DNA from: Opitutaceae bacterium EW11
GTDB lineage: Bacteria > Verrucomicrobiota > Verrucomicrobiia > Opitutales > Opitutaceae
DNA length: 64,000 nucleotides
Assembly: GCA_003054665.1 (NCBI GenBank)
Contig: QAYY01000001.1
Location: 485,501 to 549,500, forward strand
Direction: 5' to 3'
Within the stretch, counting starts at the first letter, position 1; the number at the start of each line of letters is the position of its first letter. Position numbers and translations under genes: made by a program. Under the pieces are notes generated by a model, which searched no databases, was not told the DNA's origin, and saw only the letters and a program-made list of their open reading frames with translations. Below are positions 1 to 9,692 of the stretch, piece after piece.

Positions 1-1
1 C

Positions 2-766
2 GGAGGCATTTCGCCCGAATTGGAGGGCGAAGACATGCGGGTCGACTACGACGGTTTCTCCGGAGGCGATCGGACCCGGATAGAGCTGCCGGCGGTGCAG
101 CAGCGCCTGCTCAAGGCATTGGCCGCGCTGGGAAAACCGCTCATCTTCGTGAACCTCTCGGGAAGCGCGGTCGCGTTTCCCGAGATCGACGCCTGCGCGA
201 ACGCGATCGTCCAGGGCTGGTACCCGGGGCAGTCCGGCGGCATCGCCATCGCCGACGTGCTTTTCGGGAGAACGAATCCCGCGGGCAGGCTGCCCGTCAC
301 GTTCTACGCCTCCACCTCGGACCTGCCCGATTTCGCCGACTACCACATGGCGAACCGCACCTACCGCTATTTCACGGGCAAGCCCCTGTATCCATTTGGT
401 CATGGCCTCAGCTACACGACATTCGCCTATCGGAGCCTTCGCGTCGCCGAAACGCCTGACGGCTCGCGCACGGTGACAGTTGACGTGACGAATTCCGGAA
501 AACTCGCGGGCGACGAAGTCGTCCAACTTTACCTGCAGGAGCCGGCGTCGAGCCATCCGCGGGCATCGAAGACGCTCGCCGGTTTCCGACGCATCGCGCT
601 CCGCGCCGGCGAGACCCAGACGGTCGCGCTCCCGCTCACGCCGACGAGCTTCCGGCGCTGGAACGACGAGAAAGGCGCCTACGCCGCGCCCTCGGGCACC
701 TGGACGCTCCTTGTGGGCAGCTCCTCCGCCGACATCCGTATCCGCACAACCACGACTTTGCCTTGA
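2..766 (+). CDS. GH3 beta-glycosidase, C-terminal part (5' end outside window)
   Basis: The reading frame is open from base 2, so the gene is truncated by the window edge; an internal TTG at 20 is not a real start. Visible are the end of the GH3 C-terminal (alpha/beta)6 domain (GGISPELEGEDM, then GGDRTRIELP, QSGGIAIADVLFG) and the FnIII-like tail after the PFGHGLSYT motif. This arrangement is typical of GH3 beta-xylosidases and beta-glucosidases. The catalytic nucleophile lies upstream and cannot be checked, so the sugar specificity is open. The stop codon overlaps the region just before the next gene, so it is probably the first visible member of the plus-strand glycosidase array. Confidence 0.9.
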   Translation, partial: GGISPELEGEDMRVDYDGFSGGDRTRIELPAVQQRLLKALAALGKPLIFVNLSGSAVAFPEIDACANAIVQGWYPGQSGGIAIADVLFGRTNPAGRLPVTFYASTSDLPDFADYHMANRTYRYFTGKPLYPFGHGLSYTTFAYRSLRVAETPDGSRTVTVDVTNSGKLAGDEVVQLYLQEPASSHPRASKTLAGFRRIALRAGETQTVALPLTPTSFRRWNDEKGAYAAPSGTWTLLVGSSSADIRIRTTTTLP

Positions 767-768
767 GC

Positions 769-3240
769 ATGCAGCACCTTCCGCTCGCCTCGACCGACTG
801 GCGCTTCCGCGACAGTTCCGAAACAAAATGGCTTCCGGCGACCGTGCCCGGATGCGTCCACACGGACCTTCGCAGGGCCGCCCGAATCCCCGATCCATTC
901 TGGGGCACCAATGAACTCCAACTCCAATGGATCGAGGAGCGCGACTGGGTTTACTCCACGACCTTTGCGATCGGCGCCTCCCTCCCGGCCGAGGAGGTCG
1001 TCGAGTTGGTGGCCGACGGCCTCGATACCGTCGCCATCGTCACGCTCAACGGCACCGAAGTCGGCCGAACCGAAAACATGTTTGTCGCGCACCGCTGGGA
1101 CGTGAAGCCGCTCCTGCGCCGCGGCCGGAACACCCTGGAGATCCGTTTCGAAAGCGCGATGAGCTACCTCCGCGCGCACCGCACGGACCTCGATCCGGGC
1201 GAGATTAACGATCCCTTTGGACGCGCTCCCGCCATTCGCAAACAGCAATGCCAGTTCGGCTGGGATTGGGGTCCGCGGTTCGTGACCGCCGGCATCTGGC
1301 GCGACATTCGCCTGGAAGGCTGGTCGGGCAACCGGCTCGAGAGCGTGCACGTCCGACAAACTCACGCCCCGGACGGCCCGGTGGCTCTGGCGTTCTTGCC
1401 CGAACTCGCCCGCGCCGAGGCTGGCGCGGCGGTGCGCGGTCGCGTCCTGTTCGAAGGTGCGGTCGTCGCCACGATCGAAAACGGCGCCGCCACGATTGCG
1501 CAGCCGAAGCTCTGGTGGCCTTCCGGCCAGGGCGATCAGCCTCTGTACCGCATCGAAGCCGAGGTCGTCGGCCCCGACGGCCGGACGATCAGCACCTGGT
1601 CGAAGCGCATCGGTCTTCGAACGATCGCGCTCGACCGGCATCCCGATGCCGCCGGGGAAACGTTCCAGTTCGTCGTCAATGGCCGGCCCGTTTTCGCGAA
1701 AGGCGCCAACTGGGTGCCCGCGCACAGCTTTGTCGCAGGGCTGGGTCGCGCCGACTACGAGCGCGATCTTCGCAGCGCCGCGGCCGCCAACATGAACATG
1801 GTCCGCGTGTGGGGCGGCGGCATCTACGAGAGCGAGGATCTCTATGACCTCTGCGACGAGCTCGGCCTGATGGTCTGGCAGGACTTCATGTTCGCCTGCG
1901 CCATCTACCCAGGCGACGCGCCGTTCGTCGCCAGCGTGCGGACCGAGGCGGAACAGCAGGTGCGCCGGATTCGGCACCACGCCTGCCTGGCGCTCTGGTG
2001 CGGGAACAATGAAGTCGAACAGCTCAACGTGGCGCGTCTGAAGGCGGAGCCGCAGAAGGAGCACTACGACTCGATCTTCAATCGCGCGCTGCCGGAAATC
2101 GTCTCCGCACTCGACGGCGCGACGCCCTACTGGCCGTCGTCGCAGCACCGGCCCGACGGCGACAACACGCACGCTGCGGGCGAAAAACACGGCGACGCGC
2201 ATTATTGGGACGTCTGGCACGCCCGGCATCCGGTCAAAGACTACGAGAAGTGGCGGTTCCGCTTTTGCTCCGAGTTCGGCATGCAGAGTTACAGCTCGCC
2301 GGAAACCAACGCCACGTTCTGTCCGCCGGAGGATCCGAACGTTTTCAGCGCGGCGATGGAGAACCATCAGAAAAACCGCGGCGGCAACCAGGTCATCCTC
2401 GACTACGTTTCGCGGCGCTACCGCTTCCCCAAATCGCAGGACGACCTGATCTACCTCTCGCAGCTGAATCAGGCCTACTGCATGCAGACGGGCGTGGAGC
2501 ACTACCGCCGCCTCATGCCGCACTGCATGGGAGCGCTGTATTGGCAACTCAACGACTGCTGGCCCGTGGCTTCATGGAGTTCGCTTGAGCACACCGGACG
2601 GTGGCGCGCCCTGCACCACGTCGCCCGGCGTTTCTTCGCGCCCGCGATGGTCGCGGCCCACGTGCCCGGCGACGAGATCGCGACCATCGGCAACTACCGC
2701 AAATCGACCGTTCGCGAAGTCCATCTCTACACCGTGTACGACCGGCCTGCTCCGGCGAAAGGCCTGCTGAGTTGGGAGCTGTTTCACCTAGATGGACGCA
2801 CCGTGCTTCGCGGCAAAAAGAACGTGCCGCTCCGCTACGGCGAAAGCGTTTCGCAGCAAACCCTCGACCTGGAAACGCCGCTGGCGAAGTTCGGCCGCGA
2901 TTCGCTCTATCTGCGCATCGCGCTCGAAATCGATGGGACGGTGGTGAGCGAAGAGACGGTCTTTCTCGCGCCGCCCCGCTTCCTGTCGCTCCCGAAACCT
3001 CGCACGCGGGTCGCGATCAAGCTGCTGGCGGATAACCGCGCCGCGCTCACGTTCACCTCGCCGGTTTTCCAGCATCGATTCGCCTTCGACCTTCGCGAAC
3101 TCGCCCACCGGTGCAGCGACAACTACTTCGAACTCTATCCGGATCGGCCCAAGACGGTGATCGTCGAGTTGGCGAAGAAAGCCGGCCTGCCGCGGCTCAA
3201 AGGCGCCCTCTCGTTCCGCTCGCTCGCCGACACCTACTGA
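769..3240 (+). CDS. GH2 beta-mannosidase
   Basis: A protein of 823 residues from ATG 769; an in-frame TTG at 763 overlaps the GH3 stop and is the alternative start. It has the GH2 layout: sugar-binding beta-sandwich at the N-terminus (PATVPGCVHTDL, DWVYSTTF), immunoglobulin-like domain, then a TIM barrel (VRVWGGGIYE, DELGLMVWQDFMFACA). The acid/base is predicted to be E415 in the NNEVE motif and the nucleophile E502 in CSEFGMQS, which with WQDFMFAC is the beta-mannosidase signature rather than beta-galactosidase. It would remove the terminal beta-linked mannose, for example from Man-beta-1,4-GlcNAc of the N-glycan core. No obvious signal peptide, so probably cytoplasmic. It starts only a few bases after the GH3 gene. 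Confidence 0.9.
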   Translation: MQHLPLASTDWRFRDSSETKWLPATVPGCVHTDLRRAARIPDPFWGTNELQLQWIEERDWVYSTTFAIGASLPAEEVVELVADGLDTVAIVTLNGTEVGRTENMFVAHRWDVKPLLRRGRNTLEIRFESAMSYLRAHRTDLDPGEINDPFGRAPAIRKQQCQFGWDWGPRFVTAGIWRDIRLEGWSGNRLESVHVRQTHAPDGPVALAFLPELARAEAGAAVRGRVLFEGAVVATIENGAATIAQPKLWWPSGQGDQPLYRIEAEVVGPDGRTISTWSKRIGLRTIALDRHPDAAGETFQFVVNGRPVFAKGANWVPAHSFVAGLGRADYERDLRSAAAANMNMVRVWGGGIYESEDLYDLCDELGLMVWQDFMFACAIYPGDAPFVASVRTEAEQQVRRIRHHACLALWCGNNEVEQLNVARLKAEPQKEHYDSIFNRALPEIVSALDGATPYWPSSQHRPDGDNTHAAGEKHGDAHYWDVWHARHPVKDYEKWRFRFCSEFGMQSYSSPETNATFCPPEDPNVFSAAMENHQKNRGGNQVILDYVSRRYRFPKSQDDLIYLSQLNQAYCMQTGVEHYRRLMPHCMGALYWQLNDCWPVASWSSLEHTGRWRALHHVARRFFAPAMVAAHVPGDEIATIGNYRKSTVREVHLYTVYDRPAPAKGLLSWELFHLDGRTVLRGKKNVPLRYGESVSQQTLDLETPLAKFGRDSLYLRIALEIDGTVVSEETVFLAPPRFLSLPKPRTRVAIKLLADNRAALTFTSPVFQHRFAFDLRELAHRCSDNYFELYPDRPKTVIVELAKKAGLPRLKGALSFRSLADTY

Positions 3241-3242
3241 CG

Positions 3243-4736
3243 ATGACGCGCCATATCCTTCTTCCTGGCCGCACGCTGCGGCAGAAACTGCAGCCGCTGT
3301 GGTTCGTTCTTCTCTGCCTCTCCGCGCTCCCCCTTCCCGCAGCCACGCCGGCTCCGGCTCCGTTCGGCGCCGTGCCGAGCGCGCGACAACTCGCCTGGCA
3401 GCAGCTGCAGGCGTATGCGTTTGTCCACTTCACGATCAACACCTTCACCGACAAGGAATGGGGTTATGGCGACGAATCGCCGGAGCTGTTCAACCCTTCC
3501 GCCTTCGATGCGGACCAGATCGTGCGCACCGCCAAGGAAGCCGGCCTTCGCGGCATCGTGCTGACGGCGAAACACCACGACGGTTTCTGTCTCTGGCCGA
3601 GCAAGTACACGGAGCACTCCATCGCGCACAGCCCGTACAAGGGAGGAAAAGGCGACATCGTGCGCGAGATCTCGGACGCCTGCCGGCGCCACGGTCTGAA
3701 GTTCGGCGTGTACCTTTCCCCCTGGGATCGAAACCGTGCGGACTACGGTCAACCGAGCTACATCGCCTATTACCGGAATCAGCTGCGCGAGCTGCTAACG
3801 AACTACGGTCCGATCTTCGAGGTATGGTTCGACGGCGCCAACGGCGGCGACGGCTACTACGGAGGCGCGCGGGAGAAACGCACGATCGACAAAACGACCT
3901 ACTACGACTGGCAGAACACCTGGAGCATCGTCCGCGAACTGCAGCCGCAGGCGGTGATGTTCAGCGACGCCGGACCCGACGCTCGCTGGGTCGGAAACGA
4001 AAACGGAGTGGCCGGCGATCCGTGTTGGGCGACGATCAACGCCTCCGATTTTTTCCCCGGCCAAGCCGAACGTCTGGAGAATGGCGACCGCTTCGGGGCC
4101 CAGTGGCTGCCCGCGGAAGTGGATGTCTCGATCCGGCCGGGCTGGTTCTACCACGCGAGCGAAGACGCCAAGGTGAAGACGCCCGCCGAACTCTATTCCA
4201 TCTACCTCACGTCGGTGGGCCGGGGCGCCAATCTGATCCTCAACCTCGCGCCCGACCGCCGTGGCATCATTCCGGAAGGCGACGTCGCGTCGCTGCGCGC
4301 CTGGCGCCAGGCGCTCGACGCCACCTTCCGCGAGAACCTCGTCACCGGCGCAACCGTCGTGGCGAGCAACACGCGCCACCGCGATGCCACGTTCGCCCCG
4401 GAGCGGGCCCTTGACGGGGACAGCCAGACCTACTGGTCCGCCGACGACTCGGAAAAAACCGCCGAACTCGTCCTCGATCTCGGCCGGGACCGGACCTTCG
4501 ATCTCGTGCGGCTCACGGAATTCCTCCCGCTCGGACAACGCATTGATCGCGTGACCCTGGAGGCCTGGGATGCATCCACCGGCGCCTGGAGGGAGTTCGC
4601 CACGGCGACCAGCGTCGGCGCGCAACGGCTGTTGCCAACGGCCCCGACCACGACCAGAAAGGTCCGGCTTCGATTTGCCGGGGCGGCGTGCCCGGCGATC
4701 TCCGAAGTAGGCCTCTACCAGAGGCCCCGACTCTAA
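3243..4736 (+). CDS. GH29 alpha-L-fucosidase with C-terminal F5/8-type domain
   Basis: A 497-residue protein from ATG 3243, two bases after the beta-mannosidase stop; an upstream open frame exists but overlaps that gene. The N-terminus carries a signal peptide (hydrophobic stretch LWFVLLCLSALPLPAA). The GH29 catalytic domain shows AFVHFTINTFTDKEWG, TAKHHDGFCLWPS and the nucleophile D197 in EVWFDGANGG. After about residue 365 follows a discoidin-like (F5/8 C) carbohydrate-binding domain (ALDGDSQTYWSADD). The layout resembles the GH29-B group that cleaves alpha-1,3/4-linked fucose. Differs in sequence from the second GH29 at 14.4 kb. Exported; releases L-fucose, probably taken up by FucP encoded downstream. 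Confidence 0.93.
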   Translation: MTRHILLPGRTLRQKLQPLWFVLLCLSALPLPAATPAPAPFGAVPSARQLAWQQLQAYAFVHFTINTFTDKEWGYGDESPELFNPSAFDADQIVRTAKEAGLRGIVLTAKHHDGFCLWPSKYTEHSIAHSPYKGGKGDIVREISDACRRHGLKFGVYLSPWDRNRADYGQPSYIAYYRNQLRELLTNYGPIFEVWFDGANGGDGYYGGAREKRTIDKTTYYDWQNTWSIVRELQPQAVMFSDAGPDARWVGNENGVAGDPCWATINASDFFPGQAERLENGDRFGAQWLPAEVDVSIRPGWFYHASEDAKVKTPAELYSIYLTSVGRGANLILNLAPDRRGIIPEGDVASLRAWRQALDATFRENLVTGATVVASNTRHRDATFAPERALDGDSQTYWSADDSEKTAELVLDLGRDRTFDLVRLTEFLPLGQRIDRVTLEAWDASTGAWREFATATSVGAQRLLPTAPTTTRKVRLRFAGAACPAISEVGLYQRPRL

Positions 4737-4857
4737 AGAGAGAGTGGAACACTTGGCGGAAGAAAGAGCCGCCCTGCACATTCGCGTGGCGCGGGATCGT
4801 TCTTTCCGCTCATGTCATAGGCTCCTAGCTACCCACTGTTCAGCCCACCTACCCACC

Positions 4858-6288
4858 ATGACTCAGTACGAAAAGCTACCGCTTCGTGAGAAGCTGTCCT
4901 ATGGCTTCGGCGATCTCGCGTCCGTGCTCTACTGGCAGACCTTCATGGTCTACCTGACTTACTTCTACACGGACGTGTTCGGAATCGCCGCCGCAGCCGC
5001 CGGCACGATGCTCGGCCTGAGCCGAAGTGTGGATGCGTTTTTCGACCCCGTCATGGGCATGGTCGCGGATCGCACTCAGACCCGTTGGGGAAAATTCCGC
5101 CCGTACCTGCTGTGGCTCTGCGTTCCGTTCGCCGTCATGGGCGTGCTGACTTTCACCGTTCCGAGTTTCTCCGGCTCCGGCAAGCTGGTGTGGGCCTGGA
5201 TCACGTACAACGGCCTGATGATCCTCTACACGGCGATCAACATCCCGTACACCGCGATGCTCGGCGTGCTCACGCCGAACCCCGCAGACCGCACCCAGCT
5301 GTCGTCCATCAAGTTCGTCTTCGCCTTCGCCGCCGGCATGATCGTCTCGGCGATTCTCCTCCCCCTCTCCAAGGCCCTCGGCGGCGACAATCCCGCCCGC
5401 GGCTGGCAATACACCTTCATCGCCATCGGCATCGCGGCGATCTGCTTTTTCCTCATCACGTTCTTCAACACCCGTGAACGGGTGCAGCCGCCGAAGGAGC
5501 AGAAGACGTCCATCGGCCGCGATTTGCTCGACTTGGTCACCAACGCCCCGTGGCTGATCCTCCTCGCCACCACGATCACGTTCATCCTCTACGTCGCCCT
5601 GCGCAGCAGCGTGACGGTTCACTACTTCAAATACTTCGTCGGCACGCAGACGGTCACCCTTCCCTCCTGGTTGCCGAAGATCGGCGGCACGCAGGAATGG
5701 CACCTCGAGGGCCTGGTTTCTGTATTCAACACCACCGGACAGCTCTCGTCGCTCGCCGGCGTGATTCTGGTTCCGTTCGTGGCGAACATCACCGGCCGCA
5801 AGACGGCGTTCATCACGCTCTTTCTGATCGCGATCGCGGCCACCGCTTCGTTCTACGTCCTCAAGCCGGACCAGCTGCTCGCGATGATCCTCCTGAACAT
5901 GCTCGGCTCGATCACCGGCGGCCCGCTCAGCGCACTGCTCTGGGCCATGTACGCGGACACCGCCGACTACGCCGAATGGAAGAAAGGCCGCCGCGCCACC
6001 GCGCTGGTGTTCTCCGCGTCGATCTTCTCGCAGAAACAGGGCTGGGCCATCGGCGCCGCCATTGCGCTCTTCCTCATGCAGAGCGTTGGTTTCGTGGCAA
6101 ACACGACCCAGACGCCGGAATCGCTCCACGGCCTCGTGCTGCTGATGAGCGTTTTCCCCGCGGCGCTCGGAGTGCTCTCGATCATCATCCTGATCTTCTA
6201 CCCCCTGAACGAGGCGAAGGTCGCCGAAATCGGCACCGCCCTCCAGGCCCGTCGCGCGGCGAGCGGCGAAGCCAAGCCTGCCGCATAG
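4858..6288 (+). CDS. GPH-family (MelB-like) sugar:cation symporter
   Basis: A 476-residue integral membrane protein; ATG 4858 (MTQYEKLPLREKLSYGFGD) is chosen over an in-frame upstream start because it gives the usual GPH N-terminus. The motif YFYTDVFGI, the SRSVDAFFDPVMGMVADRTQTRWGKFRPY loop and the DTADYAEWKKGRR motif are hallmarks of the glycoside-pentoside-hexuronide family of MFS transporters. About 12 hydrophobic segments are visible. It lies between secreted glycosidases, so it probably imports mono- or disaccharides freed by them. The 121-base gap upstream has a short GGCGG/CCGCC inverted repeat at 4755-4773 but no convincing promoter. Confidence 0.92.
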   Translation: MTQYEKLPLREKLSYGFGDLASVLYWQTFMVYLTYFYTDVFGIAAAAAGTMLGLSRSVDAFFDPVMGMVADRTQTRWGKFRPYLLWLCVPFAVMGVLTFTVPSFSGSGKLVWAWITYNGLMILYTAINIPYTAMLGVLTPNPADRTQLSSIKFVFAFAAGMIVSAILLPLSKALGGDNPARGWQYTFIAIGIAAICFFLITFFNTRERVQPPKEQKTSIGRDLLDLVTNAPWLILLATTITFILYVALRSSVTVHYFKYFVGTQTVTLPSWLPKIGGTQEWHLEGLVSVFNTTGQLSSLAGVILVPFVANITGRKTAFITLFLIAIAATASFYVLKPDQLLAMILLNMLGSITGGPLSALLWAMYADTADYAEWKKGRRATALVFSASIFSQKQGWAIGAAIALFLMQSVGFVANTTQTPESLHGLVLLMSVFPAALGVLSIIILIFYPLNEAKVAEIGTALQARRAASGEAKPAA

Positions 6289-6301
6289 GCCCGGTTCTCG
6301 C

Positions 6302-7378
6302 GTGTTCCGCCGGCTCCAGTTCTGCTTCGCCGCTCTGCTGTCCGCAAGCGCGCTGACCGGTGCAGAACACCCCGCCATCGTCCGCTCCGAGTTCATCCAC
6401 GAACCCGGAGCGTATCCGGCCTGCCACGCCGCCACGCTCGTCGAGACGACCGAGGGCGATCTGCTGGCCGCGTGGTTCGGCGGCTCCGGCGAATCGAGGC
6501 CGGACGTCTGCATCTATCTTTCCCGCCTGGAAGCCGGGCGCTGGACGCCGGAAACGGCCGTGGCCGACGGAGTGCAGCCGGACGGCACGCGCCTCCCGAG
6601 TTGGAATCCCGTGCTTTTCCAGCCGCGGAACGGACCGCTCCTTCTGTTCTACAAGGTCGGTCCGTCGCCGGCGAAATGGTGGGGCGAAATGAAGACGTCG
6701 AGCGATGGCGGTCGGAGTTGGAGCGCGGCCCAGCGACTGCCCGAGGGCGTGCTCGGCCCGATCAAAAACAAACCCCTCGAGCTCGCGGACGGCACGCTCC
6801 TGTGCGGCTCGAGCACGGAAGATCCGGAGCCGGGCGGCAAAGGGTGGCAGGTGCAGATCGAGCGCACGCCCGACCTGGGCCGAACGTGGCAGGTGGTCGG
6901 CCCGCTGAACACCCGCGACGAATTCAACGCCATCCAGCCATCCTTCCTCACGCATTCCGACGGCCGAATCCAGATTCTCTGCCGCTCGATGGAGAAACGC
7001 GTGGTGGCGAGTTGGTCGTCGGATAGCGGCCGCAGCTGGACAAAACTTTCCGCCACGCCGCTTCGCTCGCCGAACTCCGGCCTCGATGCCGTGACGCTGC
7101 GAGACGGGCGCCAGCTCCTCGTCTACAACTGGCGGAGCAGCACGGGCGCCGCCCCCGCCGCGGTGGGAGAAGGCGATCGCTGCCCGCTCAACGTGTCCCT
7201 TTCGAACGACGGCGAAACGTGGCACATGGCGCTCACGCTGGAGGACAAGCCGCTGCCCGCTGGCTACGCCTACCCCGCGGTGATCCAGACCCGCGACGGT
7301 CTGGTGCACGTGGCGTACACGTGGAATCGCGAGAGGATAAAACACGTCGTGATCGACCCTGCGCAGCTGGCGCGCTGA
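6302..7378 (+). CDS. BNR/Asp-box sialidase-superfamily protein, exported
   Basis: A 358-residue protein with a GTG start at 6302, thirteen bases after the symporter stop, and a signal peptide (LQFCFAALLSASALTGA). It matches the six-bladed beta-propeller BNR_2 type: Asp-box S134-DGGRSW140, further boxes PDLGRTW, SDSGRSW and SNDGETW, and the region LAAWFGGSGE typical of proteins annotated as exo-alpha-sialidase in this phylum. The FRIP motif of classical GH33 sialidases is not visible, so sialidase activity is not proven; it may be another glycosidase or lyase on the same fold. Its place among N-glycan-type exo-enzymes makes a glycan-trimming role likely. Confidence 0.75.
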   Translation: MFRRLQFCFAALLSASALTGAEHPAIVRSEFIHEPGAYPACHAATLVETTEGDLLAAWFGGSGESRPDVCIYLSRLEAGRWTPETAVADGVQPDGTRLPSWNPVLFQPRNGPLLLFYKVGPSPAKWWGEMKTSSDGGRSWSAAQRLPEGVLGPIKNKPLELADGTLLCGSSTEDPEPGGKGWQVQIERTPDLGRTWQVVGPLNTRDEFNAIQPSFLTHSDGRIQILCRSMEKRVVASWSSDSGRSWTKLSATPLRSPNSGLDAVTLRDGRQLLVYNWRSSTGAAPAAVGEGDRCPLNVSLSNDGETWHMALTLEDKPLPAGYAYPAVIQTRDGLVHVAYTWNRERIKHVVIDPAQLAR

Positions 7379-7407
7379 CGCCGTCGCCGAGGCGCGCCGT
7401 CAGTTTT
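7375..7407 (+). terminator. possible rho-independent terminator
   Basis: CTGACG at 7375-7380 and CGTCAG at 7398-7403 can pair, with further G-C pairing inside the loop, and TTTT follows at 7404-7407. It overlaps the stop codon of the BNR protein, and the next 70 bases are the longest non-coding stretch between consecutive array genes after the one before the GPH symporter, so the array may be split into two transcription units here. Confidence 0.4.
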
Positions 7408-7479
7408 GGTAAGTATATCGTCGCTTTTGCCATTTCTCGTTTTGGTGGCGCTGCTACGATGGAGCCACACCCGCCGCTC

Positions 7480-9675
7480 ATGGTTGCCCTCCCCTGCCCG
7501 TCCACGCCGGCCGCCAAGAGGCCGGGGCCAAGCTTTTGCCGGATCGTCTTCGTCGGCCTCGCTTGTCTTCTCACCATGCCGAATCGCTCGCTCTCCGCCT
7601 CCGCACCGTCCGTCGCCGTCGTTCCGCTGCCGGCCGAGATCCAGTCCGCCGAGGGTCGGCTCGAAATCACGGGCAAGTTCGCGGTCGCGATTCTCGGCGC
7701 GCGGGATGCCCGGCTCGACGCCGCCGTCGCGCGCGCCCTGCGCCGCTGGGAAGAGCGCACCGGGCTCGTGTTCCCACGGCTCCCCTCCGGCCCGTATGCG
7801 ATTTCTGGCGACGCGAAAACCGCCGCGCTCACGATCGAGATCGGCGCCGCCAGCCCGCAGTGGCCGCGGCTGGGCGAGGACGAAAGCTACACGCTGGATA
7901 TCTCGGCCGGCCGGGCCGTGCTCAAAGCCGCGACGACCGTCGGAGCCCAGCGGGGGCTCGAGACGCTGCTCCAGCTCCTGCAGTCCGACGCCCAGGGCTG
8001 GTTCGTGCCGGCGCTGTCCGTCCGCGACCATCCCCGGTTTCCCTGGCGCGGCCTGATGATCGACGTGTGCCGCCGCTGGCAGCCGGTCGAGGTCATCAAG
8101 CGCAACCTCGACGGCATGGCGCTGGCCAAACTCAACGTTTTCCATTTCCACCTCTCGGAGGACCAGGGTTTCCGGATCGAGAGCAAAAAATACCCCCGCC
8201 TCCAGCAGTACGGCTCCGACGGGCTGTATTTCACCCAGGACCAGATCCGCGAGATTCTCGCCTACGCCGCCGACCGCGGCATCCGCGTCGTTCCCGAATT
8301 CGATATTCCCGGCCACGCCCAGAGCTGGGTCGTCGGTTATCCCGAACTGGCGAGCGCTCCCGGACCGTATGTGATCGAGCGCAACTGGGGCGTGTTCGAC
8401 CCGGTGCTCGATCCGACGAAGGAGGAAACGTATCAATTCCTCGAAGGGTTCCTCGGCGAGATGGCGGCGCTGTTTCCCGACGAGTATTTCCACATCGGCG
8501 GCGACGAGAACAACGGCGTGCAGTGGTCCGCCAACCCGCGGATCCAAGCCTTCATCAAGGAGCACAACCTCAAGGACAACGAGGGCCTCCACGCCTATTT
8601 CAACCGCCGCGTTCAGGCGATCCTCGCGGGCCACGGCAAGAAGCTCGTGGGCTGGGACGAGATCCTGCATCCGGAGCTGCCGAAGAGCGCGGCCATCCAG
8701 TCCTGGCGCGGGGCCGAGGGCCTCGCGGCCGCCGCTCGCGCGGGACATCCGGTGCTTCTCTCCAACGGCTACTACATCGACCAACTGGAGCCGGCCTCGG
8801 TCCACTACCTCAACGATCCTCTCCCCGCCGGCGCTCCGCTTTCCGCGGAGGAGCGGAAACTCGTCCTCGGCGGCGAGGCAACGATGTGGGCGGAGTGGGT
8901 CTCGCCCGAGACGATCGACTCCCGCATCTGGCCGCGCACCGCCGCCATCGCCGAGCGGCTTTGGTCCCCGAGCGAGGTCGCCGACGTCCCCGACCTGTAT
9001 CGGCGCCTCGATTACGTCAGCCGCCGTCTGAGCGAGGCGGGTCTCCGGCACATCGCCTACCGTGAGCCGATGCTGCTTCGTTACGCCGGCGACCGCGCCA
9101 CGCCCGAAACGCTGGCCGCGCTTCGCGAGCTGATCGCGCTCGGCAAACCGATTCTCTGCTACACGCGAACCCAGCTTTCGCCGCGTGACCCGCAGTATCT
9201 GGCTCTCACGACGCTCGCCGACTGCATGGCGCCGGATCCGCAGCCGGCCCGCGTATTCGTCCTCGCCGTCGAAGACGTGCTTCTCGGCCACGCCGCCCCC
9301 GCCACGCTCGAACCCAGCTTCGCCTCCTGGCGCTCCCTCGCGTCGCGCGTGAAGGCCGTGGCGCAAAACGCCGGTCCGCGCGCCGGTGAGCTCTCGGCCC
9401 TCGCCGACCAACTCGCGGAGGCCGCCGATTGCGGCGCCGAGATCGTGGCCCGCCTTGCGTCATCCAGCCAGGGCGACCAGGCCGCCTGGTACGACGCTCT
9501 CAAGCCAAGGCTCGCGAAGGCCGAGCAGCCGCAGGGCTATGCCGAAATCCCGATGATTGCCTCCTTGCGCCTTCTCGCCGCCGCCGCGCGCGAACAAGGC
9601 CAGCGCGGCGATCTCACGCCCGAAGCGTGGCGCGCCCATCTGCAGACTGTCGCTTTCCCCAAAAAGAACCCCTGA
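7480..9675 (+). CDS. GH20 beta-N-acetylhexosaminidase
   Basis: A 731-residue exported protein. ATG 7480 is preferred (short basic N-terminus, then hydrophobic FCRIVFVGLACLL and cleavage near SLSASA); ATG 7459 is possible. N-terminal GH20b domain, then the catalytic barrel with RGLMIDVCRRWQP, FHFHLSEDQGFRIESKKYP, VVPEFDIPGHAQSW and the catalytic pair D342-E343 in HIGGDENNG, followed by SWRGAEG and GGEATMWAEWV. The tail after about residue 520 is helical and lacks a known module. It would remove terminal beta-GlcNAc or GalNAc and fits the N-glycan array between the sialidase-like protein and the GH92 alpha-mannosidase. Confidence 0.94.
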   Translation: MVALPCPSTPAAKRPGPSFCRIVFVGLACLLTMPNRSLSASAPSVAVVPLPAEIQSAEGRLEITGKFAVAILGARDARLDAAVARALRRWEERTGLVFPRLPSGPYAISGDAKTAALTIEIGAASPQWPRLGEDESYTLDISAGRAVLKAATTVGAQRGLETLLQLLQSDAQGWFVPALSVRDHPRFPWRGLMIDVCRRWQPVEVIKRNLDGMALAKLNVFHFHLSEDQGFRIESKKYPRLQQYGSDGLYFTQDQIREILAYAADRGIRVVPEFDIPGHAQSWVVGYPELASAPGPYVIERNWGVFDPVLDPTKEETYQFLEGFLGEMAALFPDEYFHIGGDENNGVQWSANPRIQAFIKEHNLKDNEGLHAYFNRRVQAILAGHGKKLVGWDEILHPELPKSAAIQSWRGAEGLAAAARAGHPVLLSNGYYIDQLEPASVHYLNDPLPAGAPLSAEERKLVLGGEATMWAEWVSPETIDSRIWPRTAAIAERLWSPSEVADVPDLYRRLDYVSRRLSEAGLRHIAYREPMLLRYAGDRATPETLAALRELIALGKPILCYTRTQLSPRDPQYLALTTLADCMAPDPQPARVFVLAVEDVLLGHAAPATLEPSFASWRSLASRVKAVAQNAGPRAGELSALADQLAEAADCGAEIVARLASSSQGDQAAWYDALKPRLAKAEQPQGYAEIPMIASLRLLAAAAREQGQRGDLTPEAWRAHLQTVAFPKKNP

Positions 9676-9692
9676 CCACGACTGAGCCGGCC

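Noticed and set aside
679-2547. A 622-residue minus-strand frame over the beta-mannosidase
   Set aside because: Antisense shadow without start signals or motifs.
4755-4773. GGCGG...CCGCC hairpin before the GPH symporter as a terminator
   Set aside because: Only five base pairs and no T-run after it.
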